64,000 nt of DNA from Schistocephalus solidus (Eukaryota; Platyhelminthes; Cestoda; Diphyllobothriidea; Diphyllobothriidae): positions 1-64,000 of the forward strand of contig WEDG01003262.1 of assembly GCA_017591395.1 (NCBI GenBank). The letters run 5' to 3'. A program made the translations under genes and the position numbers. Position 1 is the stretch's first letter; each line of letters begins with the position of its first letter. Below are positions 9,687 to 20,093 of the stretch, in pieces. A model generated the notes under the pieces. The model made no database searches. It saw nothing but the letters and a program-made list of their open reading frames with translations, and had not been told where the DNA came from.

Positions 9687-10589
9687 TTTTCGATGAGTTG
9701 CATTTAGCCTAATAGACCCATGCGATGCGCGAGTACAGTGAGGGCAGTGGAGGCGGTGATCTCTGCTGTGTGTTGGTGCTCCTGGCACTGGTAAACCGGT
9801 CTCTGGTCGATAGATTTTCAAGTGACAGACCAGGTCGATGCGTGATGTACATGTGCGGTGACGATGAGTACAGCATAGGCCAGGATTTGTTGAGTCTGCG
9901 GAGGTTGTGCTGCTGATGCTGGTAGTCAAGCTCCTGGGAGGAATATGGGAAGTGTTGATGGGTGCGTAAGATGTGTTACATGTGTTGGTATGGCGGTGCA
10001 TTCCACTTTCGCGGATGCGCATGTGACCGAGCAGGACCATGCAGTGAGTGAATGCGCGGGTGCTGTGCGGTCACTGAAGGCGGCGGTGGCGGCCATCTGT
10101 GCTGTGTTTTGGTGCTCGAGGTGCTAGTTCACCAGTCTCTGTGCGATGGATTCGCAAGTGACCGACCAGGCCGACGTATGAGTTGAATGTGCGATTGCAA
10201 TGAGAACAGGTTAGTTCCCGGTCCCCATCGCTGGTACTGGGAGCACTAATGCTATTGGAGGTAGCAGGTGGCAGACAGTCGAAGGTCCCTAATAAGGTGG
10301 CGGGAGTAGGACAAGTGGTGTTGGTCGTCGTGAGAGGCGCAGGGGTTTAAGGGGGGCAGGATGGTATCTGTTATCGTGGGCGGCCGGGCATCGATGAAGT
10401 TGTTATCAGTGGTTGGGTCAGTATTCGTCGTGGGGTCTTAGCCAGGTTTTTTTGCATTGTTGATGCAATGAGTTCAAATATGTCCGCCCAGGGTCATTCG
10501 CGCTCGGAATGTGCGTTGACCGCGTGGGCACGTTGGCAGGGCCTGGGCATTGGCGGTGTTGATTCTGCGTGCTTGTGAATTATGAGCCG
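9679..10589 (-). pseudogene. Decayed C2H2 tail of LINE A
   Basis: The same five-finger tail as copy I, more worn. Finger 1 is CPRGQRTFRARMTLGGHI (about 10540; second Cys now Gly), followed by a stop. Finger 2, CSHCNRTFNSYVGLVGHLRIH (about 10200; Cys and His intact), is the best preserved. Finger 3 ends AFTHCMVLLGHMRI and has lost its Cys pair. Finger 4 reads CTHRHRTCTSRIDLVCHLKI, and finger 5 starts LHCPHCTR and then frameshifts. The frame would end ENLW-stop at 9681. The linker TG-PVPGAPTHS is retained. Confidence 0.8.
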
Positions 10590-11301
10590 CCCATTTGGTA
10601 TTAGCAGTGGCGATCCATTGGGCCTCTTATTTTGCTGCACCAGTCTTCACAAATCTTCTCCATGCCTGTCTGTCCTGGGTGAGGTCCTCCCCGGTCGCCG
10701 GAGTGACTTGCAGTTGCTTGATTGTAGCTTCGTTTGACCTTCTTTTTGCTGTGCATTCGTAGCGAAATCCCCATAGAAAGGTCGTTTGGGTGTTTGCTGA
10801 TCATCCATTCTCACCAGGTGGCTGCTCCATCGCGGTTGCACTTGCCTAAGCATGGCATGGATGCTGAGGCTTCTGGTCCACGCCAGAACGTCCATGTCCG
10901 GGATCTTGTATAACCATCTCAGCTTTAGTATTCTGCAGAGACAGTTGAAATGGAAGTGAGTCAGCTTCCTGGCTTTGTTCGAGTAGACGACATAAATCTT
11001 TGCTCCGTAAAGGAGGTTCATTAAGACGACAGCCTTGTATATCTTCAGTTTAGTGTTTAGGTGCATACCGTGGCGATTCCACACGGAGGCCTGCAGTCAA
11101 CCGAAGGCCTGACTGGCTTTGGAGATCCGTTGGGTAACCTCGTCATCGATTAGCTTATTGCCTGAGAGCGTGCTTCCTAGATAAGCAAAGGTTTCTACGT
11201 TTTTGAGTTCAGCGCCGTAAACATTTATTCGTAAAGCATTGTATTCAGCATTGGGTGGCGGTTGGTACATGATCACCGTTATGGATGCATAAATTGTTAA
11301 T
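10590..11301 (-). pseudogene. Reverse transcriptase C-terminal part of LINE A
   Basis: The minus strand resumes after the copy B insertion with IYASITVIMYQPPPNAEYNA, the segment following the catalytic box. It continues with the RNGMHLNTKLKIYKAV-type thumb block (about 11084-11040, here MWNRHGMHLNTKLKIYKAVV), the ARKLTHFHFNCLCRILKLRW block, and [21 protein letters not shown] roughly 20-bp deletion near 10720 and other frame breaks follow. Neighbouring fingers begin at about 10560. Family knowledge places template and RNA binding in this thumb region. The copy cannot be functional. Confidence 0.85.
11294..11301. repeat. Target-site duplication of LINE B, left copy
   Basis: TTGTTAAT occurs here and at 15017-15024, directly bordering copy B. 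One copy belongs to the interrupted reverse transcriptase gene of copy A. Confidence 0.8.
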
Positions 11302-13380
11302 GCAAATAACAGAGAAACTGGAGGACCTGCTTGCTCCAGATGATAATGCTACCGTGAAGACACAAAAGTGTAAATTGCGAAAGGTCATCCATTCCACCAC
11401 CCTCGAAGTTTTCGGACGCGCACGCCGTCAACACCAGGACTGGTTTGACAACAATGATGCCGACATCAGCAACTTACTAGCGGAGAAGAATGAACTACAA
11501 AAAGCCTACATGGACCTTCGGACTGACGCCACCAAAGCAGCCTTCTTCAGATGCCGGCACCTTGTACAGGAACAGCCCGTGTATCAGGGGGACGGCACGG
11601 CTGCTCAGCACTGACGGCACAACACTGCTGACAGAGAAATTGCTAATCCTGAAGCGCTAGGCCGAGCACTTCAGAAGTATTCTAAATTGCTCATCAGCCA
11701 TCTCCGATGCTGACATTGACCGGCTCCCTGGATCTGCCGTCTTCCCTATCAGCAACCATCCGGAACGTGCAGCAGATTTCCAGTGGTAAAGCACCGGGAT
11801 CCGAGGCAATCCCACCGGAAGTCAACAAGCACGGTGGGCCCCGGTTGATGGCAGAACTCACAACACTCTTCCAGAAGATGTGGCGCCAAGGATAAGTTTC
11901 TCAGGATTTCAAAGGCGCGAGGATCGTCCATCTCTACAAACGGAAGGGGAACCGGCAACTCTGTGATAATCCCAGACGCATCTTGTTGCTCAACATCGCC
12001 GGGAAGATCTTCGCCCGTATCCTTCTCAATCGTCTTAACGGTCACCTAGAGCAGGGCTTGCTCCCAGAAAGCCAATGTGGCTTCCGCCGACACCGTGGAA
12101 CAACCAATATGATCTTTGCCGCTCGCCAGCTACAAGAGAAGTGCCATGACATGCGAAATAACCTATACACTACCTTCGTGGATCTGAAAAAGCCTTTCAC
12201 ACGGTGCATCGCGACGGACTGTAGAAAGTTATGCAGAAATTCGGCTGTCCTGAGTGGTTCATGCACATGATGCGTCAGCTTCATGACGGGATGACGGCGC
12301 GCGTCATTGAAAACGGGGCGGTATCCGAGCGCATTCGCACTGACCAACGGTGTGAAGCAGGGCTTAGTATTGGCTCCCACCCTGTTAAGTCTCATGTTCT
12401 CAGCTATGTTGATAGACGCCTACCGCGATGAGCAGCCTGGGATCCGTATCACCTACAGAACTGATGGGCACCTTCTCAACGGTTGGCGTATGCAGGCTTC
12501 AACGTGCGTGTCAATGACTACAGTCCATGACTTGCTCTTCGCAGACGACTGCGCCCTTAACACCGTGACGGAGGAGGACATGCAAAGGAGTATGGACATC
12601 TTCGCCGCAGGCTGCGCCGATTTTTGGTGACCAATAAGTGCAGCAAAAACGGTTTTCATGCGCCATACGGCACCCAGGACGGAAACAAAGCTCCCTGAAT
12701 CAATGTCTGCGGTGCTCAACTAAAAACGTGAAAACCTTCGATTATCTAAGAAGAGCGTTGTCAAGCAACACGAGAATCGATTATAAGGTTGCCCAAAGCT
12801 CGTCAGGCCTTCGACCAGTACCAGGCCTCTGTGTGGAATCGCCACGGTATTCACCTGAACACCAAACTGAAGATGAACAAGGCTGTCGTCTTGACGACAC
12901 TCCTTTACGGAGCGGAGACCTGGACCGTCTATTCGAACTAAACCAGGAAGCTGAATCACTTTCATCCCAGATGCCTCCGCAGAATACTCAAGCTGAGATG
13001 GCAAGACAGGATCCCGGACACGGAAGTCCTGGAGAGGACCGGAATCCTCAGCATCCACGCCATGCTGAGGCATCTGCAACTGCGATGGAGCGGTCACCTG
13101 GTATGAATGGACGACGAGCGGCTTCTAAACGACTTTTCTTTGCAGATGTCGCTACGTGTGCTCGCCGACAGGGTGGTCAAAAACGACGCTACAAAGACAT
13201 TTTGAAGAAATCTCTGAAGCAACTTCAAATCAACCCGGCGACCTGGGAGGACCTAGCCCAGGATAAACCGGCATGGATAAGATCCGTGAAGACTGGTTCA
13301 GCAATATATGAGGCCAACCGGATCGCCGCCGCCAAGGCCAAAAGGGTGGCATGAAAGTCATTAGAGCCCCGAACCAACAT
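11302..13380 (+). pseudogene. Linker and reverse transcriptase of LINE B
   Basis: The linker reads RRQHQDWFDNNDADISNLLA (about 11425-11485) and KAAFFRCRHLVQ. The reverse transcriptase follows: QISSGKAPGSEAIPPEVNKH near 11780, LLNIAGKIFARILLNRLNGH near 11990, CGFRRHRGTTNMIFAARQLQ near 12080, the GVKQG box near 12350, and the intact catalytic HDLLFADDCALN at about 12525-12560. The C-terminal [20 protein letters not shown] is at about 13170-13230, and the part from 12638 to 13354 is one open frame apart from an internal shift near 12800-12960. Frame breaks are visible near 11890, 12200, 12330 and 12630. Catalytic residues persist but no continuous protein can be made. Confidence 0.9.
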
Positions 13381-13389
13381 AATCGTTGC

Positions 13390-14147
13390 CCAGGCCCTGC
13401 CAACATGCCCGCGCTGTCAGTGCATCTTCTGCGTGCGAATCGGCCTGGCTGGGCATCTTCGGACGCAGTGCACCAACAATCCGACAATTCCAATTTTTCG
13501 TCAAATTCTGCCAACCTTCCTTCAGACCCCCACCCTCACTCTTGGCATAAATTCCATTACTCCCACCATCATAGAGATCACTTCCAATACTCATCGCCTG
13601 TTACCCCCCAACACCGCAACCAACACCGCCTTCGCCTTTACTACCACCACCATCAGCGATGGAGACTCTCTCCTAAACCGTCCTCAATGCGACCGCACTT
13701 TCACCTCACGCATCGGCCTGGTCGGTCACTTGTGAATCCATCGTACAGAGATTGGTGAACCAGTTCCTGGAGCACAAACACACAGCATAGATCGTGGCCT
13801 CCACTGTCACCACTATCCTTGCGCATTCACTAATCGCATGGGCCTATTCGGTCACATGCGCTTCCATGACAGCGGAATTCCCCGCAATGCCAACAACATC
13901 ATGCTCACCATCCTGACATCCCCTAGCCTCTACCGATTTCTCCTGCCCACAATGCGCCCGCAACTTAAGTTCACGCATCGGCCTAGTCGGTCACCTGCGA
14001 ATCCATCGCATGGAGGCTGGTGAACCAGTGCCTGTGGCTCCGACATACAGTCGCCGTGCCCGCCTTTACTGCCCTCACTGCTCCCGCACATTTACACACC
14101 GCCTGGGCCTAGTAGGACACATGCGCCTCCACGAAAAACTGCGGTAA
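13390..14147 (+). pseudogene. C-terminal C2H2 tail of LINE B
   Basis: Five fingers in alternating types. They are CPRCQCIFCVRIGLAGHLRT (about 13408), PQCDRTFTSRIGLVGHL followed by TGA where Arg is expected (about 13733), a third with CHHYPCAFTNRMGLFGHMRF (second Cys now Tyr), CPQCARNLSSRIGLVGHLRI (about 13950) and CPHCSRTFTHRLGLVGHMRL (about 14070). The frame ends HEKLR-stop at 14145. Between fingers 1 and 2 lies a Thr/Ser/Pro/His-rich spacer of about 70 residues. The spacer plus alternating fingers matches copy I, so the tail is part of the element, not a host zinc-finger gene. Confidence 0.85.
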
Positions 14148-15016
14148 ACCACCGGAGGCTACGCCAAATCAGCGCACACCATCTGCACTAATACGAAGAC
14201 AACAACCTCATAATCATCATAATATACCTGATAAAATCACAGTTTCCTAGAAACCTTGGTGTAGAAGGTTGCTAATTAGATGCTTACACCATACCACGCC
14301 GTCGACCCTGTTTATGTGCTCTGTGTGTCAAGTGGCTGACCAGTGAACTGGGAGTCAGACGCCGATGGCTCCTCCATATCCCCTGAGTAAGTAAATCCTG
14401 GTGTGTGCGAAATGAGGGCCAGGTCGTCCTGTAGTACGCGAAAACGCGTATGCCGACCCATCAACCAATGCACCCACTCTCATCTCAGACAACTCACTGG
14501 CTCGGATGGTGGTCTGATTGTGGAAGTGGGGGAGGGAGTAAGGTCAACAGCTCAGCGCATTTACCTCACTATAAACAAGCTGACGCGCTTGCAGCTATAA
14601 CGGTGCGCTAAAAGCCGTGGCTTGGAAGGTTGCCAACTGACGGGATGACTTGGACCGTGTGGTCAGCCCAATAGGTGCTTTGTGTGTAGTGGCTTACTGG
14701 CGGACTGTGAGTCAGGCTGCAATGGCTCCTTCTCAATGTGGCCTTTATGGCACTCCCACTCCGTGGGATCCGAGTCGGGTGTGGCGGTTCACCCAGGAGC
14801 GGCTCCGGATGCGCCAGTTACCTGCTCCTTCTCCCATCTCTGGGCTTCTTGACTCTGTCTTGACACTAGGCTCAGGTGGGGAGGAGGAGAGAGTGCGGTA
14901 GCTGTAGCACAAGGCTACTATCACTTTAAACGGATTCACGCGCAATTCATCATCCCTGCACCACCTGGTGTGGAGCATACGGTGGACCTCGTCGAAATAA
15001 ACGGTCGAACCGTCAT
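14148..15016 (+). other. 3' UTR of LINE B (Y-type)
   Basis: Follows the stop codon with ACCACCGGAGGCT, which completes the stop-codon hairpin (14138-14158; seven of eight pairs in the inner stem, minus one mismatch at position 4 and one at position 1). It ends in GTGGAGCATACGGTGGACC and a worn terminal hairpin at about 14992-15007. It shares with copies I and C the Y-type block containing TGGCTCCTCCATATCCCCTG. Confidence 0.8.
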
Positions 15017-15024
15017 TTGTTAAT
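15017..15024. repeat. Target-site duplication of LINE B, right copy
   Basis: TTGTTAAT, matching 11294-11301. Confidence 0.8.
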
Positions 15025-16488
15025 CCGAAACTGAAGAAGCCTGCGGCGAAGAGGTCCATGCTCCTGTCCATATCCTCCACCGTCACGGTGTAAAGGGGCG
15101 CAGTAATGGACTGTAGTCGTAAACACTCGCGTTGGGGTCTGGATAAGCCGAATGTTGAGAATGTGCCCGATACATGTCCATCAGCATAGCAGATAAGATG
15201 AGACTGAAGACGGTGAGTGCCAGTACGCAGCCCTGATGAACTCCGTTGGTCACTACGAATGCTTCGAATACCGTCCGATTGTCAGTGACGTGCGCCATCA
15301 TCGCGTTTTGAAGCTGATGCACCATGTGCCTGAACCACTTAGGACAGCCAAATGTCTGCGTTATTTTCCACAGTCTGTCACAATTTAAAGTGTAAATTAT
15401 TTCGTCAGATCCAAGGTTGTTTAGAAGTAGGTTCGCATCTACTAGCACTTTTTTATTTGGCGGTTGCGCACATAATTTCGGTTGTACAGCGGTGTCTTTG
15501 GTAGCATCATTGTCTTTCGGGGAGCAGGCCCTGATCTAGGTGACCTTTCAGACGATTGAGAATGATCTGGCCGAAGATTTTCCCTGCGATGTTGAGAAAC
15601 GAGATGCCTCAGTGATTATCACAGAGTTACCGGTTCCCCTTTCGCTTGAAGAGATAGAAGATTGTCGCGTCTTTGAAATCCTGAGGAAATCGTTCTCGGC
15701 GCCACATCTCCTGGAGTAGAGTTGCGAGTTCCACCATCAACCGGGGCCAACCAGGCTTGTAGACTTCCGGTGGGATTGCGTTGGATTCCGGTGCTTTACC
15801 ACTGGAAATCTGCTGCACGGTCCGGATGGTTTCTTGAAGGGAAGGCGGCATATCCGGGTCATTGTTCGTGTCCACTAGAGGGAGCCGGTTAATGGCTGCA
15901 TTGGAGATAGCAGATGAGCAATGAAGGACACTTCTAAAGTTCTCCCCCCAGAGATTCAGAATTTTGAATTTTTTTGTCAGAAAAGTTGTAACGTCAGAGC
16001 TGAGCAGTGGTGCGTTTCCCTTATGCAGGGACCGTAGATGGCCTTGATAGCTTTCAGGAAGTTTTTGATTTCATTGCAGTCGGCATACCCTGGGATTTCC
16101 TCAAGCTTGAGGACCAGCCAGACATCATGCATCTCCCGCAACCGTTTCTGCACAATGAAGATATATCTGAAGAAGGCTGCTTCGGTGGCGTCAGTCCGAA
16201 GGACCATGTACGCTTTGAGTAGTCGATTCTTCTCCACGAGTAGGTTTTTGATGTCAATGTCATTGTTGTCAATCCAGTCCTGGTGTTGACGGCGTTCGCG
16301 TCCGAGGACTTGGATGAGGTTCCGCAGTAGATATCCTCGTATCTCCACAGTAGCGCTGTCAGTTGGAGCATGCAGGTCCTCCAGTTTCTGGGTTATGTGG
16401 TTGCTGAAATCAAAACAGTGAGCAGGCAAATTTAACAAAAAGGATAAGAGTTGTGAAACTTGCCAGGCTAAGGCCTTCCTTGGGGCCT
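15017..16488 (-). pseudogene. Linker and reverse transcriptase N-terminal part of LINE A
   Basis: On the minus strand the linker reads NLPAHCFDFSNHITQKLEDL, RRQHQDWIDNNDIDIKNLLV and AEIPGYADCNEIKNFLKAIK-type sequence (16430-16030). It is followed by QQISSGKAPESNAIPPEVYK near 15790 and the GVHQGCVLALTVFSLILSAM palm box near 15230. Where other copies have VHDLLFADDCALN, a deletion of about 17 bp near 15103-15108 has removed the FADD aspartates. The frame then reads into FGLT and meets copy B at 15016. Several frameshifts are present. Loss of the catalytic pair means this copy could not have moved since the deletion. Confidence 0.88.
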
Positions 16489-17275
16489 TCATTGGGGTTG
16501 AAGTCGGAGCCTAATCTTGGAGACCATGAGGCGGTGATCCGTCCAACCATCAGCATCGCTGATCACCTTGGTGACCAGCACGTCCGGTTCATCTTGCCTC
16601 CTGACGTGAACATAGTCTATAAGCTGCCAGTGCCGCGACCGATGATTCCTCCACGTGGTCTTTTCCCGCGTCCGAAGGTGGAAGAATGTGTTGGTCAGCA
16701 ATAGATGGTATCCCGCACAGGTTCGCAGAAGAAATAGGCCTTTATCGTTACAGTTAAAGAGACCGTGGGGACATAGAACTCGCTGCCAGGCAGCGTGGTG
16801 TGTTCTGACGAGGGCGTTGAAGTCGGAAAGGACAATTAATTTATCCGCCTTTGGCACTGTCGCCAGGAGGGCGTGCAATTCCCCGTAGAATTTGTCCTTC
16901 GCTGCATCATAGCTCGTCATTGGGGGAGCGTAGGCGCTGATGATGGTGGCGAACTTCTCTTCCCGGAGAGGCATGCAGGGGCTATCATGTGATCATTGAT
17001 ACCCCGCGGCAGACAGGGCAGACGTCCCACGATGTCGTTCCAGATAGCAAAGGTCGCTTCGCCCTACCTTTGGCCGGCCATTCCATAAGAATGTGTAGCC
17101 AGCACCCACCTCCTCCAGCTGACCCTGCTCAGAGCATCGGGTCTCTCTCAGAGCAGCAATGTCCACCTTGTAGCGCGCCAGTTTCCGAGCGACTAGCGCC
17201 ATCCTCCGTTCAGGTCACTTGCTTCTCGGAGTTTCTAAAAGGGAACTAACATTCCAGGCTGCTAGTGTGAGCAGA
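16489..17275 (-). pseudogene. EEP endonuclease domain of LINE A
   Basis: The only endonuclease in the window readable over its whole length. It begins near 17275 with AWNVSSLLETPRSK, meets a stop, and continues MALVARKLARYKVDIAALRE with TRCSEQGQ (the E-T catalytic motif of the EEP fold). After a frameshift near 17080 comes [20 protein letters not shown], then [16 protein letters not shown] (normally GDFNAR), [20 protein letters not shown] and the [17 protein letters not shown] motif with the catalytic D and H. APE-like endonucleases of this type nick DNA to expose the 3' OH that primes reverse transcription. The Asn of SDFNA is kept. No separate ORF1 is seen upstream. Confidence 0.88.
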
Positions 17276-17857
17276 CTCACCCGAGCAGCCAGAAGGGTAT
17301 GGTGTGAGGAGTGGGACGGTCATATTGTTGTTTGTTTGAGTTTTACGACCGTGCATTTTGCGATCTGCGTGCCACAGCCGGCTGCAGTAGACGTGAGACC
17401 CAGCATTTGTTTAGAGCAACTTTACTAGCCCCATCCTCCGCGAGGAGGCAAGCAGTGCTCTCCTTAAATAGGGTTGCTTGGACATCCCAAACGGCTCCCG
17501 AACTCCACTTTGGGTCATGGTTTTGTTTTAGCGGGAGAGGGGCCCGAGATAGTTTGGGCAACCTACGGGATTGCTATTGCACTCGCCGTAGAAATTTGAC
17601 TTCCCTGATCGGGGCTCAGTTTTTCGGAGTGTGGAGGGACACACAACACCGGAGACCGTTACCTGGTTAAGCCCGCCGGGCATGGCTTTTACCTAAGCTG
17701 TGGCCACTGGGAAAATCTCAGCTTTGTGGAGCCACAGGTGATAGTTGTCGACCAGTAAGAGGCGGCCATAGGAGCATTCACCACCTGTATCATACAAATT
17801 GAGAGAACAAATGCAATCTGTGTGGGGCTTCGCCTAACTAGTACCCCCCACATCCCC
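17276..17857 (-). promoter_or_regulatory. 5' UTR of LINE A
   Basis: About 580 bp from the G-rich 5' end (GGGGATG, then GGGGGGTACTAGTTAGG) to the endonuclease start. It matches copy C (37015-37640) and the fragment at 1-422 but lacks their CT-rich tract of roughly 130-150 bp. RTE-like LINEs carry an internal promoter in this region. That such a promoter is here is inference. Confidence 0.7.
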
Positions 17858-17867
17858 GTCGGCATAT
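17858..17867. repeat. Target-site duplication of LINE A, right copy
   Basis: GTCGGCATAT, one mismatch from GTCGGTATAT at 8693-8702. Confidence 0.75.
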
Positions 17868-17965
17868 ACAGCCGACACAGAAGCAGGTACTCCGCATGAA
17901 ATTGGATGCAAATCCTACGGGGGGCGTGCGAGTTTCATAGTCCCCCGTCTTACAACTCCACTCAC
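17858..17965 (+). mobile_element. PLE fragment, right of LINE A insertion
   Basis: In frame with 8430-8702 after removing LINE A, it reads DLASAYTADTEAGTPHEIGC and stays open for about 35 codons. The similarity to other PLE C-termini is weak beyond the first residues, so the right limit is uncertain. Confidence 0.5.
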
Positions 17966-18990
17966 CTAAAGCATACTTAGGTCATACTGGTAGGTTTCTG
18001 TCCATGGCTTGGATCTCTAGACTGCGGTGCTCTGACGAATCGACACTTAAACCGTTCCTTAGTAATCGAACTTTTGAATCCCACATGCCTATTCCAAGTG
18101 GTCTGCCTCCCCAGTTTACAACTTGGAATACACATTAGTGCGTAGCGTGAGATTACCTTGTAACAAACACGCGTACGAGAACAGTTTTAAGGCATGGAGG
18201 GTAATTGATGGCAAGAAATAAGTGAAGCGCAACACAAAGTTTATTGCACGCAGCTTTATTCAAATTGCGATTACACTTTGGCTTGACAAACAGCAGCGGG
18301 TTAACATCGCGGTGCTAATCGCATTTAAATCAAGTGTCTTTCGACACCCCCCCACCTCCGACCACCGGGATATTTAGCTTTAATGCGCTAGAACGAGCCG
18401 TTATTCACCTCACCGTCTGCGGACCGAGCTTGAGGAGGTAACTGTGGCTGGGTCGGCGGTGTTGGTAACAACAGAATCCGTTCTCGCCAGCACTGCACAT
18501 TGTCTACCCTGCGCGGTGAATGAGAGCCGTTTTCGTGCTGTGATGACGGCCTGCAATTGCAACCTGACATCTTCATACAGTTTCGCTGCGTGTTCCTCCT
18601 CCTCCTTCTGCCCGCATTGTGCTGAGTTACGCATGGTAAACAATGTCACGCATTGTCCGCGCGCCCAACTAAAGGAGCAATTGACAAGAAGGTGCGCTGA
18701 TGCTAACGTGTGAACGCGCTCGCAGTGCGTGTTCCTGGGTCCTCCAGTTGCGCTGCTCTCCGATTACAAATTTCTCAAGGCCAAGTGAAAGCGAAAATAG
18801 CCACTAGTGACCGGATAAATTAAACATCTAGAGGTTTTTTGGCTCAAACTTTAGCCAACCATCGAATCTTGGGTTAGACATTGTTGATCGTTAACTGTTT
18901 TCGGTACATTCCCATTTGTATAAAGACGAACTGGTACAACATATTCAAAAATTTACAGAATAAAGTTATTTTGTTCCCAAAGAGCTGAAG

Positions 18991-18991
<1 letters not shown>
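17966..18991. other. No feature recognised
   Basis: Mixed-composition sequence. Short frames near 18388-18713 overlap on both strands and match nothing I know. No shared repeat seen. Confidence 0.5.

Positions 18992-19076
<85 letters not shown>
18992..19076. repeat. (TA)n microsatellite at the left end of the PLE palindrome
   Basis: Uninterrupted TA dinucleotides for about 85 bp, directly abutting the truncated end of the minus-strand PLE arm. Confidence 0.98.
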
Positions 19077-19078
<2 letters not shown>

Positions 19079-20093
19079 GCCGCAGGATGGTTGCTATCAT
19101 AGCTAAGTATGATATCGGCATTAGAGCCTTTTTCGGTGGACGCTCGTTGCGAGGCATCCATCACTGAGCTTTTTGGATACTCACGTCAAGGAACGGAAGG
19201 ATACCTCCCTGTTGCCTCTTCACGAGTAAACTGAATAGCTGGGAAAACACTATTCAGGCTCAGATGCAACTGCTCCACTTCGGAGGCCTTTATGATAACA
19301 AATGTATCATCTACGTATCGAACCCACATTTTTTTGGTCTGAAATTTTCGCATAACCTCCTCTTCTAGTTGTTGCAGTACTAGTTCTGCCAGTAGACCCG
19401 AGATTGGTGAGCCCATTGGGGTACCCTTAACCTGTTGATAGAACTTTCCATCGAATTGACAATAGTTCTTGAGACAAAGCCTAAGCATGTCTGAAACGTG
19501 CTGTATTGGGATGTCGATTGGGTTATCTTGCAGGCGCCGAGTTACGCTCTCAAGGATCAATTCATGTGGTATTGAAGAAAACAGGGCAACTACGTCAAAC
19601 GATAGAATACACTCATCAGGACTTACTTTAAGGCCTTGGATCTTCTGGAGGAATGCCTGAGAGTTTTTAATGCTGTATTGTGATCCAGCGGTGAGGGTGC
19701 TTCGGGTTCCGGTACAACCATTTAGCAAAGGTTGTAAGTGGGCGATCCAATGAGAGGTACTATGATCCTCAACGGCGCACCTGCTTTGTGCACTTTTGGG
19801 AGGCCATATGCATGTGCAATACGGGGATCACTGAGATTTATAAATCTGGAGTCATCGGGGGGTTATGAGTTTCAGTCGAGCGAGCTCAGTGATCTTCCTC
19901 TTCACAGATGCGGTCTGCTTTTTAGTTGGATCCTCTGCGAGTGGTGTGTAGGCTTCCTTGTCGTTGAAGACTTGATTAGCTTTATTGAAATAGTCAGTCT
20001 TTTCCATGATGACGGTGGCGCCACCCTTGTCAGCAGACACAATCACTATACTATCGTCTGTCTTTAGAGATATTAGTCCCTTTTCTTCGTCGA
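19077..20093 (-). pseudogene. Minus-strand PLE reverse transcriptase arm
   Basis: Nearly identical to plus-strand 20330-21340 but inverted. It covers the IVSADKGGATVIMEKTDYFN motif, the KRKITELARLKLIT block, QGLKVSPDECILSFDVVALF (palm motif A region), QVKGTPMGSPISGLLAELVL (motif B) and MWVRYVDDTFVIIKASEVEQ with the catalytic YVDD. It ends abruptly at 19077 against the TA tract. Frame breaks are near 19710 and 19857 (an extra G in a run of six). The GIY-YIG part is absent. PLE reverse transcriptases are related to telomerase, and partial inverted copies are a known feature of this superfamily. Confidence 0.9.

Larger units (their letters stand above)
11302..15016 (+). mobile_element. ZnF-LINE copy B, 5'-truncated, inserted in LINE A
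   Basis: A plus-strand copy of about 3.7 kb. It starts abruptly in the linker before the reverse transcriptase (the same AAATAAC...GAAACTGGAGGACCTGC sequence is found at the linker start of copy I) and ends at a Y-type 3' UTR terminus. The 8-bp duplication TTGTTAAT and the clean join of copy A across it show a single target-primed insertion, not a 5' inversion. Having its own 3' end, it is independent of copy A. Confidence 0.92.
8703..17857 (-). mobile_element. ZnF-LINE copy A, near full length, split by copy B
   Basis: On the minus strand: 5' UTR (17857-17276), endonuclease, linker, reverse transcriptase, C2H2 tail, X-type 3' UTR ending in the terminal hairpin at 8712-8730. Removing copy B and one 8-bp duplication (11302-15024) leaves about 5.43 kb and restores the reading frame exactly at the break (FGLT then IYASITVIMYQPPP). 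It is bordered by a 10-bp target duplication. It is the only copy here with both ends and a duplication, so it gives the best estimate of the family's full structure. The copy is dead: multiple stops, frameshifts and loss of the FADD box. Confidence 0.9.

Noticed and set aside
10040..14150. LINE A and LINE B as one element with a 5' inversion (twin priming)
   Set aside because: Each has its own zinc-finger tail and 3' UTR, and an 8-bp duplication flanks B alone.
18966..19157. Ile-Tyr repeat peptide
   Set aside because: Translation of the (TA)n microsatellite.
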